Source: JACVRM01 sp963755085
Lineage (GTDB): Bacteria; Actinomycetota; Thermoleophilia; Gaiellales; Gaiellaceae
NCBI GenBank assembly: GCA_963755085.1
Contig: CAVWIN010000020.1
Span: forward strand, 62,001 to 126,000
DNA length: 64,000 bases
Direction: 5' to 3'
The translations under genes and the position numbers were made by a program. Shown here one piece after another: positions 57,555 to 64,000 of the stretch. Within the stretch, counting starts at the first letter, position 1; the number at the start of each line of letters is the position of its first letter. The notes under the pieces were generated by a model, which was given only the letters and a program-made list of their open reading frames with translations, made no database searches and was not told the DNA's origin.

Positions 57555-58279
57555 CGGGCAGTCCAGCCCAGGTCCATCACGAACGGGGCGCCGGTGAAGG
57601 CGCGCCCGTCCGGGCCGAGCAGGAAGGCAACGGCCGCGGCCACCTCTTCCGGCTCGATCATCCGCTTGACCGCCTGGCGCTCGAGGATCACGTCCTCGAG
57701 CACACGCTCCTCCGGGAGCCCGTGCGCCCTGGCCTGATCGGCGATCTGCGCCTCCACCAGCGGCGTGCGGACGTAGGCCGGGCAGACCGCCGTGGCCAGG
57801 ATCCCGTCCGGCGCGCCCTCGAGCGCGAGCGTCTTCATCAGCCCGATGACGCCGTGCTTCGCCGCGACGTAGCCGGCCTTGAACGGCGACGCGGTCAGCC
57901 CGTGGGCCGACGCGACGATCACGATCCGCCCGTCGCCGCTTGCCTTCAGCGCCTCCCAGGCGTACTTCGCGAGCAGGAACGGGCTCGTCAGCAGCAGGGC
58001 GAGCAGCGCGTCCCAGCGCTCCTCCGGGAACTCGGCCACCGGCGCGACGTGCTGGAAGCCGGCGTTCGGCACGATCGCGTCCAGCCGCCCGTGGCGCTCC
58101 AGCGCCGCGTCGACCGCGGCCCGGTTGCCCGCGCGCGTGGTCAGGTCGGCCGCAACGCCGCCCGGCCCGGGCTCGAGATCGACCGCGACCAGGGTCTCGC
58201 CGTCGGCCTCGAGCCGCTCGCCGATCGCCCGGCCGATGCCGCGGGCGGCGCCGGTGACGAGGACGACGCGCCCGCTCAC
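57551..58279 (-). CDS. 3-hydroxybutyrate dehydrogenase
   Basis: A 242-residue SDR that reads as 3-hydroxybutyrate dehydrogenase: TGAARGIG, NAGFQHVAPVAEFPEERWDALL, SAHGLTASPFKAGYVAAKHG (catalytic Ser, Tyr, Lys) and RTPLVEAQIADQARAHGL, the substrate-lid stretch specific to this enzyme. It interconverts 3-hydroxybutyrate and acetoacetate with NAD. It is the last gene of the acyl-catabolic operon and overlaps the MaoC stop by four bases. Confidence 0.9.
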   Translation of the reverse strand: MSGRVVLVTGAARGIGRAIGERLEADGETLVAVDLEPGPGGVAADLTTRAGNRAAVDAALERHGRLDAIVPNAGFQHVAPVAEFPEERWDALLALLLTSPFLLAKYAWEALKASGDGRIVIVASAHGLTASPFKAGYVAAKHGVIGLMKTLALEGAPDGILATAVCPAYVRTPLVEAQIADQARAHGLPEERVLEDVILERQAVKRMIEPEEVAAAVAFLLGPDGRAFTGAPFVMDLGWTAR

Positions 58280-58695
58280 GCGTCGACGAAGCGGAGCAGC
58301 AGCTCGGCCGCGCAGACCGGCCGGTCGCCGCCCTCGCGCTCGACCGTCGCCTCGATCGTCGCCTGCCGGCCGCCCGGCACCGGGTCGACGGCGGCAACGT
58401 GGAAGCGGCCGCGGATCCGGCTCCCGGACGGCACGGGCGCCGGGAAGCGGACGCGGTTCAGTCCGTAGTTGATCGTCACACCGTCGTGCGCCGGGGCGAC
58501 GTCGCTCCAGAGGTGCACGAGCAGCGAGAGCGTGAGGAAGCCGTGCGCGACGGTCGTGCCGTACGGGCCGGCCGCCGCGGCCTCGGGGTCGACGTGGATC
58601 GACTGGCGGTCCTCCGTCGCGGCGGCGAAGGCGTCGATGCGCGCCTGCTCGATGTCGACCCAGCTGCTTGGGCCGAGCTCGTCGCCCGCCTTCAC
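58276..58695 (-). CDS. MaoC-family (R)-specific enoyl-CoA hydratase
   Basis: A 139-residue hot-dog-fold protein with the hydratase motif: FAAATEDRQSIHVDP (catalytic Asp and His), then GTTVAHGFLTLSLL. It would hydrate enoyl-CoA to an (R)-3-hydroxyacyl-CoA. It overlaps the KAS III-like gene start and stop on both sides, so it is co-translated with the pathway. Confidence 0.87.
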   Translation of the reverse strand: MKAGDELGPSSWVDIEQARIDAFAAATEDRQSIHVDPEAAAAGPYGTTVAHGFLTLSLLVHLWSDVAPAHDGVTINYGLNRVRFPAPVPSGSRIRGRFHVAAVDPVPGGRQATIEATVEREGGDRPVCAAELLLRFVDA

Positions 58696-59702
58696 GCCGG
58701 CCCCCAGCGCACGACCGTGGCCGCCCAGGTGTAGCCGGTGCCGGCAGCGAGGAGCAGCACGATGTCGCCGCCCGCGACCTCGCCCGCGCGCACGGCGCGG
58801 TCGAGCGCGAGCAGCGGGTCGACGCCGCTCATGTGGCCGGTGTCGTCGAGGTACGGCGCGCGGGCCGGGTCAACGCCGAGCCGGTCGAGCACGACGTCGT
58901 GCATCGAGCGCTTCATGTGGATGCCGGCCAGGAGCGACACGTCGGCCAGCGTGAGCCCGGCCTTCGCAAGCGCGCCCTCCGAGACGGCCGCGAAGTTGTC
59001 CAGGCTCGTGGCGTCCAGCCGCTCCTTCATCGCGGCCGGGTCGGCGACGTCGAGGTGGTAGCTGCCGTTGCCGTCGACCATCCAGGGCGGCTCGACGCTG
59101 CCGCCAGACGGCACCTTCACCTGCAGCGACAGCGACCCGTCGGTGATCGCGTGGGACGCGAGGATCTCGTTGGCCGGGTGGTCGCGCTCGATCAGCGCCG
59201 CCGCGGCCCCGTCGCCGAAGTTGAACATGAAGCGCGAGCGCTCGTTCGTGTAGTCGAGCAGGTACGACTCGCGCGATGCGGCGACCGCGAGGACGCGGCG
59301 CAGCTCGGGCTCGGCGGCGAGGTAGTCGCGGCAGAGGCGGAGCGCCATCGGCGTCCCGTGCGACACGTTGTCGAACTCGAGCGCGAAGGCGTTCACGCAG
59401 CCGAGCCGGTGCGCGATCCAGGGCGCCGCCTGCCAGATCGCGTAGTCCTTCCACTGCGAGCCGTAGTAGACGACGACGTCGATCGACGCCGGGTCGATGC
59501 CGTGGTCCTCGAGCAGCCGCTCGCCGGCAGCGACCGCGAGGTCGCTGACGTGCTCGTCGGTCGCGGCGATGTGCTTGCCGCGCAGCCCGAACTTGTCGAT
59601 CACGACCGCCTCCGGGATGCCGCTCGCGCTCCCGACCTCGGCCGCCGTCATCCACCGGTCCGGCAGGTAGGAGGCCGTCCCCACGATGCCGACGCGCGTC
59701 AC
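58692..59702 (-). CDS. 3-oxoacyl-ACP synthase III-like protein lacking the usual cysteine
   Basis: A 336-residue thiolase-fold protein of the FabH type (RVGIVGTASYLPD, VIDKFGLRGKHIA, FNFGDGAAAALIE, DDTGHMSGVDPLLAL, AAGTGYTWAATVVRW). At the place where FabH has its nucleophile cysteine, this protein reads FDNVSHGTPMAL (residues 110-121); Cys102 lies before it, in a non-catalytic position. The role is therefore unclear; hydrolysis or binding of an acyl-CoA is possible. The GTG overlaps the TetR stop. Confidence 0.8.
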   Translation of the reverse strand: MTRVGIVGTASYLPDRWMTAAEVGSASGIPEAVVIDKFGLRGKHIAATDEHVSDLAVAAGERLLEDHGIDPASIDVVVYYGSQWKDYAIWQAAPWIAHRLGCVNAFALEFDNVSHGTPMALRLCRDYLAAEPELRRVLAVAASRESYLLDYTNERSRFMFNFGDGAAAALIERDHPANEILASHAITDGSLSLQVKVPSGGSVEPPWMVDGNGSYHLDVADPAAMKERLDATSLDNFAAVSEGALAKAGLTLADVSLLAGIHMKRSMHDVVLDRLGVDPARAPYLDDTGHMSGVDPLLALDRAVRAGEVAGGDIVLLLAAGTGYTWAATVVRWGPA

Positions 59703-60304
59703 TTCGCCCCCAGTGCCCGGCCGATGAAAGCCTCCAGCTCGACCAGCTCGGACTCGGGGATGCCCTGCCAGAGCGTCCGGATCCCGAACAGCTCGGCGAT
59801 GCCCATCAGCGCCCACCCGATTACGACCGGGTCGGCCTCGGCGATCTCCCCGGCCGCCATGGCCTCCTTCAGCCCGGTCTCGTAGCCCTCGCTGAAGCGC
59901 TCGTAGTGCAGCTTGAGCGCGTCGGGCGCGACGAACTCGGCCTGCCGCATCACGCGGTAGAGGGCCGGGTTCTCGGCCGCGAACCGGAAGTAGGCACGGA
60001 AGCCGAGCACCTCCCGCTCGAGCCGCGTCGTGCCTTCCTTGGCCGCCTCGTTGACGTAGTGGCGGACGCGCCGGTTGAGGTCGAGCACGACCTCCTCGAA
60101 CACGTCCTGCTTCGAGCCGAAGTAGAGGTAGAAGGTGCCCTGGGCGACGCCCGCGGCCTCCGTGATCTTCACGATCGACGCCTCGTGGTAGCCGAGCTCG
60201 GTGAACACGTCCTCGGCCGCAGCGAGCAGCTTCGCCCGCGTGGCGGCGCCGCGGGCGCGCAGGCGGCGGCCGTCGGCCCCGGTCGGACTGGCGACGTCCG
60301 TCAT
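59699..60304 (-). CDS. TetR-family regulator
   Basis: A 201-residue repressor: TRAKLLAAAEDVFTELGYHEASIVKITEAAGVAQGTFYLYFGSKQDVFEEVV is the DNA-binding domain and the rest is a helical ligand domain. It lies inside the operon between the ligase and the KAS-like gene, overlapping both, so it probably autoregulates the whole set in response to an acyl-CoA. No operator can be seen because the operon promoter lies outside the window. Confidence 0.92.
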   Translation of the reverse strand: MTDVASPTGADGRRLRARGAATRAKLLAAAEDVFTELGYHEASIVKITEAAGVAQGTFYLYFGSKQDVFEEVVLDLNRRVRHYVNEAAKEGTTRLEREVLGFRAYFRFAAENPALYRVMRQAEFVAPDALKLHYERFSEGYETGLKEAMAAGEIAEADPVVIGWALMGIAELFGIRTLWQGIPESELVELEAFIGRALGAK

Positions 60305-61785
60305 GCGAGCGCCTCGTGCGCCGCGCGCAGCTCGTCCTTCAGCACCTTGTTCATCGCCGACCGCGGCAGCTCGACAACAAAGGTGAACGACTTCGGCACC
60401 TTGTAGCGCGCGAGCAGCGAGCAGCAGTGCTCGCGCAGCTCGTCCTCGCTCGCGGTCGCGCCGGTCTCGAGCACGACGAACGCCGCGCCCACCTCGCCCC
60501 AACGCTCGTCCGGCACGCCGACGACAGCCACGTCCCCCACGGCTGCATGCTGCATGAGCGCGTGCTCGACCTCGGCGGGATACACGTTCTCGCCGCCCGA
60601 GATGAACAGCTCCTTGAGCCGCCCGCGGATGCGGTAGTAGCCCTCGTCGTCGCGCTCGGCGATGTCGCCGGTGCGCAGCCAGCCGCCGTCGAAGACCTCC
60701 GCGGTCGCCTCGTCGTTGCGCCAGTAGCCGGCGAAGACGTTCGGGCCGCGCACGACGAGCTCTCCCTCGGCCGCTCCCTCGAGCAGGTCGCCCGTGGCAG
60801 CGTCGCGAAGCGCGCAGGTCACGTAGGGGTACGGCTTGCCCGCATAGCCCATCTTCCGCCGGGCGTCCTCGGGCGGCAGGCAGAGCACGTTCGGCGCCGC
60901 CTCGGTCAGCCCGTAGCCCTGGACGATGTCGATGCCGCGCCGCTGCCACGTCTCGAGCAGCGCCTCGGGCATCGGCGCGCCGCCGACGACCGCGCGCCGC
61001 AGGCTCGAAAGGTCGGCGTCGGCAAAGCCGGCGGCCTGCGACAGGAACAGGTAGATCGCCGGCACGCCCATCAGCTGCGTGATCCCGCGCGACTGGATCA
61101 GCCCGAGGCACCGGTCCGGGTCGAACTCGCGCTCGAGCACGACCCGCGCGCCCTTCCACCACGCGAGCAGCGGGTGCACGTTCCAGCCGCCGCAGTGGAA
61201 CTGCGGCAGCACCTGAAGCACGACGTCGTCGCCCGACACGCCGGTCGAGAGGTCGAAGCCGAGGTTCGTCCAGAAGCAGTTCGCGTGCGTCAGGACGGCG
61301 CCCTTCGGGCGGCCGGTCGTCCCGGACGTGTAGACGAGCAGCAGGCCGTCCTCGTCCTCGACAAGGCGGGGAACCGGAGGGCCGCCCTCGCCGACCTCGC
61401 CGAGCACGCGGCGCTCGGGCGCCGCGGTGAGCCGGCCGGCGAGCTCGTCGTGCTCCGGGTCGACGAGCAGCAGCGCCGGCTCGGCGTCGGAGAGCTGGTA
61501 GTCGAGCTCGGCCGGCGACAGCCGCCAGTTCAGCGGCATGAGCATGAAGCCTGCCTTCGCGCAGGCGAAGAACGCCTCGACGTTCTCAGGCGAGTTCGCG
61601 GTCAGCGTCGCGAGGCGGTCGCCCCGGCGCAGGCCCGCGTCGAGCAGCGTCCGCGCGAGCCGCTCGGAGCGCTCGTCGAGCTCGCCGTAGGTGACCTCGC
61701 GGTCGAGGTAGTCAATCGCCACTCGGGCGGGCGTCAGCGCCGCGCGGTCGCGGATCCAGCGGTCGAGCGTGTTGAGGCCGGTCAC
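60301..61785 (-). CDS. AMP-dependent acyl-CoA ligase
   Basis: A 494-residue ANL-superfamily ligase with the phosphate loop LVYTSGTTGRPKGAVLTH, GYGLTEAAP, YRIRGRLKELFISGGENVYPAEVE (hinge) and the catalytic lysine in NKVLKDEL. It activates a carboxylic acid to its CoA ester with ATP. Next to a Liv-type importer and a hydrolase, the substrate is likely an imported acid. GTG 61785 overlaps the hydrolase stop. Confidence 0.92.
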   Translation of the reverse strand: MTGLNTLDRWIRDRAALTPARVAIDYLDREVTYGELDERSERLARTLLDAGLRRGDRLATLTANSPENVEAFFACAKAGFMLMPLNWRLSPAELDYQLSDAEPALLLVDPEHDELAGRLTAAPERRVLGEVGEGGPPVPRLVEDEDGLLLVYTSGTTGRPKGAVLTHANCFWTNLGFDLSTGVSGDDVVLQVLPQFHCGGWNVHPLLAWWKGARVVLEREFDPDRCLGLIQSRGITQLMGVPAIYLFLSQAAGFADADLSSLRRAVVGGAPMPEALLETWQRRGIDIVQGYGLTEAAPNVLCLPPEDARRKMGYAGKPYPYVTCALRDAATGDLLEGAAEGELVVRGPNVFAGYWRNDEATAEVFDGGWLRTGDIAERDDEGYYRIRGRLKELFISGGENVYPAEVEHALMQHAAVGDVAVVGVPDERWGEVGAAFVVLETGATASEDELREHCCSLLARYKVPKSFTFVVELPRSAMNKVLKDELRAAHEALA

Positions 61786-62558
61786 AGCAGGAAGCTCCGC
61801 AGGTCGGCGGCCACGCGCTCCGGCTCCTCCCAGAAGAACAGGTGGCCGAGGCCCTCGTAGAGCTCGAGGCGGGCGCCGGGGATCACCTCGGCGAGCAGGG
61901 GAGCGTTGCGCACGTCGACGACATGGTCGCCGGTCCCGTGCTGCACGAGCGTCGGTGCCTGCACCTCGCCGAGCCGCGGCCGGGCGTCGAAGCCCAGCGA
62001 CGCGGCCGCCTGCGCCTGCCAGCCGGCCATGTCGGGCGGGTGGGCGAGGCGGTACGTGAAGATCTCCTCCACCAGCTCCGGGCGCTCCGCGACGGTGCTG
62101 TCGGCGAGCGCGTTCTCGACGCCGAGCCGGTACGCCTCCTCCGGCGCGAGCGTCGGGAAGCGGGCGACGAGGTCGAGCGTGCGCTTCGGGATCGGGTACG
62201 TGTCGTGGCCCGGTGTGGTGCAGGCGAGCACCAGCCGGTCGACGCGCTCCGGTGCGGTGAGCACGAGCTCCTGCGCCACCATCCCGCCCAGGCTCGTGCC
62301 GACGACGTGCGCGCAGTCGACTCCTGCGGCGCCCAGCACGCCGAGCGCGTCGCCGGCCATGAGCGCGGTCGTGTACGGCCCCGGCGGGACGTCGCTCTCG
62401 CCGATGCCGCGGTTGTCGAAGAGCAGCACGCGAAAGTCGTCGGCGAGCAGCCCCGGCAGCGGCCCCCAGCCGTGGCGCTCGTAGCCGAGCCCGTGGATCA
62501 GGAGCAGCGGCGGGCCGTCGCCGAGCGCCTCCCACGCGATGTGGACGCCGTCGCTCAT
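61782..62558 (-). CDS. Alpha/beta hydrolase
   Basis: A 258-residue hydrolase: LLLIHGLGYERHGWGPL (oxyanion HG), FDNRGIGESD, the nucleophile Ser in VGTSLGGM, Asp in HGTGDHVVD and His in LGHLFFW. It is the 3-oxoadipate-enol-lactonase-like group and may open a lactone or hydrolyse an ester before CoA ligation. It overlaps the LivM stop (ATGA). Confidence 0.88.
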   Translation of the reverse strand: MSDGVHIAWEALGDGPPLLLIHGLGYERHGWGPLPGLLADDFRVLLFDNRGIGESDVPPGPYTTALMAGDALGVLGAAGVDCAHVVGTSLGGMVAQELVLTAPERVDRLVLACTTPGHDTYPIPKRTLDLVARFPTLAPEEAYRLGVENALADSTVAERPELVEEIFTYRLAHPPDMAGWQAQAAASLGFDARPRLGEVQAPTLVQHGTGDHVVDVRNAPLLAEVIPGARLELYEGLGHLFFWEEPERVAADLRSFLL

Positions 62559-63673
62559 AGGCGCGCCACCTCCTCTTCCTCCTGAACGTCGCCGTGCGTG
62601 CCGCCGATGTCGACGGCCTGCTCGAGCGTCTCGAGGCCGCCGCGGCGCGGCCCGAGCCGGGCGAGACCGATGAGCCCGCCGGGGAGGAAGTAGACGAGCA
62701 GGATGAAGAGCGTGCCGAGGACGAAGAGCGGCTGCGACAACGGCTTGCTCAGCGCGTCGGGGAGATCCTGAATTCGCGGGGAACTCGACCAGTCGGGCAA
62801 CCGGTGGTCGAGGAACGTGTAGAGCATCGCACCGAGCACCGCGCCCCAACGCGTGCCCGTACCGCCGATGACGACCATGAGCAGCAGTGCGAGCGTGAAG
62901 CTCGGCGTCGTCACGCTCGGGTCGGCGCGGGTGATCAACAGCACGTAGACGACTCCCCCTGCAGTAGCGAGGAACGACGCCAGCACGAACGCGAGCAGCT
63001 TGTGCGTGAAGGGCCGCATGCCGAGCACCGCGACCCTCTGCTCGTTCTCGCGGATCGCCTGCCAGATGCGGCCAGGCGACGACTCGACGGCCCAGCTCAC
63101 GATCAGGAAGACGGCGATGAGGTAGCCGAGCGCCATCCAGTACAGGTACTTCGTGTTGAAGACACCGACCATCCAGCTCGGCAGATGGTCGTAGGCGACG
63201 CTGACGCCCTCCTCCGATCCCGTCCAGCCGCGCGGGTTCTTCTGGACGAGCGAGGTGCCGGCCTCCGCGAAGGCGAGCGTCACCATCGCGAACGCGATCC
63301 CGCTGACGCGGAGGCTGACAGCGCCGAGGACGAGCGGCAGCAGCAGGCCGACAACCGCGACGAGAAGGAGTGTCGGCGCGAGCCCCCAACCCCACTTCGC
63401 GGTCGCGACCGCAGTCAGGTAGACGCCGACCGCGACGTAGAGCGCGTGCCCGAAGGACAGCAAGCCCGTGTACCCGAAGAGCAGGTCGTAGGAGAGCGCG
63501 ATCCCGCCGAAGCAGAGCATCAGCCCGAGGAGCTGCAGTGTTCCCGGACTGTCGAGCGGTGACGTGAACACGCCGTGCGTGTCCAGCGAGATCTTCGGGA
63601 TGAGCGCGAGGGCGCCGAAGACGACGACCGGGATGGCGATGCGAGCGTAGCGTTTCAATTCGTCGGGCTCCAC
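62555..63673 (-). CDS. livM: Branched-chain amino acid-type ABC permease LivM
   Basis: A 372-residue LivM-type permease with about ten spans; YDLLFGYTGLLSFGHAL and IGGTGTRWGAVLGA are the family motifs. The C-terminus ends in an acidic, unstructured tail (DVQEEEEVA). In this context the importer is likely to carry an aromatic or fatty acid rather than leucine. It overlaps the LivH stop by 19 bases. Confidence 0.9.
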   Translation of the reverse strand: MEPDELKRYARIAIPVVVFGALALIPKISLDTHGVFTSPLDSPGTLQLLGLMLCFGGIALSYDLLFGYTGLLSFGHALYVAVGVYLTAVATAKWGWGLAPTLLLVAVVGLLLPLVLGAVSLRVSGIAFAMVTLAFAEAGTSLVQKNPRGWTGSEEGVSVAYDHLPSWMVGVFNTKYLYWMALGYLIAVFLIVSWAVESSPGRIWQAIRENEQRVAVLGMRPFTHKLLAFVLASFLATAGGVVYVLLITRADPSVTTPSFTLALLLMVVIGGTGTRWGAVLGAMLYTFLDHRLPDWSSSPRIQDLPDALSKPLSQPLFVLGTLFILLVYFLPGGLIGLARLGPRRGGLETLEQAVDIGGTHGDVQEEEEVARL

Positions 63674-64000
63674 TTGCCGAACAGCCCGCCGGGGCGAATC
63701 AACAGCGTGACCGCGAGGAGCAGGACCACCGAGAGATCGCCGATGCCCGTCGACTTGTAATTCACGTACTGCTGGACGAGGGCGACGACGACGGCAGCGA
63801 CCGCCGAGCCGACGATCGACCCGAGCCCGCCGATCACGACCACGATGAAGGCGAAGATCAGCAGCGAGGTGCCCTGCGTCGGGTCGATCTCGCTGAAGTG
63901 GATCCCGGCCAGGACACCGGCGATTGCGGCGGCCAGGCCGCCGATCGCGAACACGAGCGTGAACGCCCTCTTCACGTCGATGCCGAGCGCGGTCACCATC
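63655..64000 (-). CDS. livH: LivH-type ABC permease, 3' part (runs out of the window)
   Basis: The last 115 or so residues of a LivH permease: GIDVKRAFTLVFAIGGLAAAIAGVL, then IVVVIGGLGSIVGSAVAA and LLAVTLLIRPGGLFGK, the standard LivH ending. The 5' end is beyond base 64000. LivF, LivG and the binding protein presumably lie further upstream. Confidence 0.9.
   Translation of the reverse strand, partial: MVTALGIDVKRAFTLVFAIGGLAAAIAGVLAGIHFSEIDPTQGTSLLIFAFIVVVIGGLGSIVGSAVAAVVVALVQQYVNYKSTGIGDLSVVLLLAVTLLIRPGGLFGKWSPTN

Noticed and set aside
1..64000. CRISPR arrays, transposases, integrases, rRNA and tRNA genes
   Set aside because: None was seen: no spaced direct repeats, no DDE or recombinase motif and no complete tRNA fold on reading both strands.

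Overview
The window is 64 kb of very GC-rich DNA with dense, mostly overlapping genes. It looks like a chromosomal segment from a soil actinobacterium, and the best guess is the Thermoleophilia (Gaiellales/Solirubrobacterales type). The reasons are the gene repertoire: DUF2630, ArsR-AHSA1 pairs, NarL-type two-component pairs, an adenylate-cyclase-domain protein with tetratricopeptide-like repeats, tiny acidic proteins, and many GTG starts with 4-base start/stop overlaps. That placement is inference; no rRNA or marker phylogeny is available here. I saw no tRNA, rRNA, CRISPR array, insertion sequence or prophage.

Region 1 (1-24 kb) is a carbohydrate catabolism locus. A dinB tail, a phosphotriesterase-family hydrolase and a zinc-ribbon protein come first. 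Then a MetE-like methyltransferase (minus) diverges from a plus-strand operon: SDR, SMP-30 lactonase, GntR/HutC regulator, Gfo/Idh/MocA dehydrogenase, TIM-barrel isomerase, homocysteine S-methyltransferase, MOSC protein. Facing it is a long minus-strand operon: SIS protein, ribose-type ABC importer (binding protein, ATPase, two permeases), IolC-type kinase, frameshifted zinc alcohol dehydrogenase, an odd GNAT/AAA-lid fusion, HAD phosphatase and a secreted beta-helix protein. It diverges from a second Gfo/Idh/MocA gene. Both divergent promoter regions carry the same GTCTAGAC-type HutC operator, so the GntR protein probably controls the whole set. A KDPG-type aldolase, SDR and ROK kinase follow at 22-24 kb. 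The gene mix recalls inositol, rhizopine or methylated-cyclitol catabolism.

Region 2 (24-44 kb) is mixed housekeeping and stress genes: the cyclase, secreted enzymes (intradiol-like, GH3, esterase, L,D-transpeptidase), a cold-shock protein with a strong terminator, small alpha/beta proteins (SnoaL, YciI, VOC), two major facilitator exporters, and a large LuxR-type ATPase regulator. Three separate ArsR-AHSA1 pairs occur (21.1, 30.4, 38.9 kb), each with a palindromic operator lying on its own promoter. A decayed stretch at 37.8-38.2 kb holds VapC-like and VOC-like remnants next to two overlapping micro-genes.

Region 3 (44-57.5 kb) has an ABC-2 exporter with its own histidine kinase and response regulator, an MMPL transporter, a second kinase/regulator pair, a group II truncated haemoglobin fused to a second domain, a cytosolic HtrA-like protease, and a MarR regulator divergent from a frameshifted DHA2 exporter.

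Region 4 (57.5-64 kb) is a tightly coupled minus-strand acyl/acid catabolic operon: LivH and LivM permeases, alpha/beta hydrolase, AMP-dependent acyl-CoA ligase, TetR, a ketoacyl-ACP-synthase-III-like protein without the usual cysteine, MaoC hydratase and 3-hydroxybutyrate dehydrogenase.

Three otherwise intact genes (near 11.07, 30.98 and 56.61 kb) are each broken by a single-base shift, which may be real decay or sequence error.
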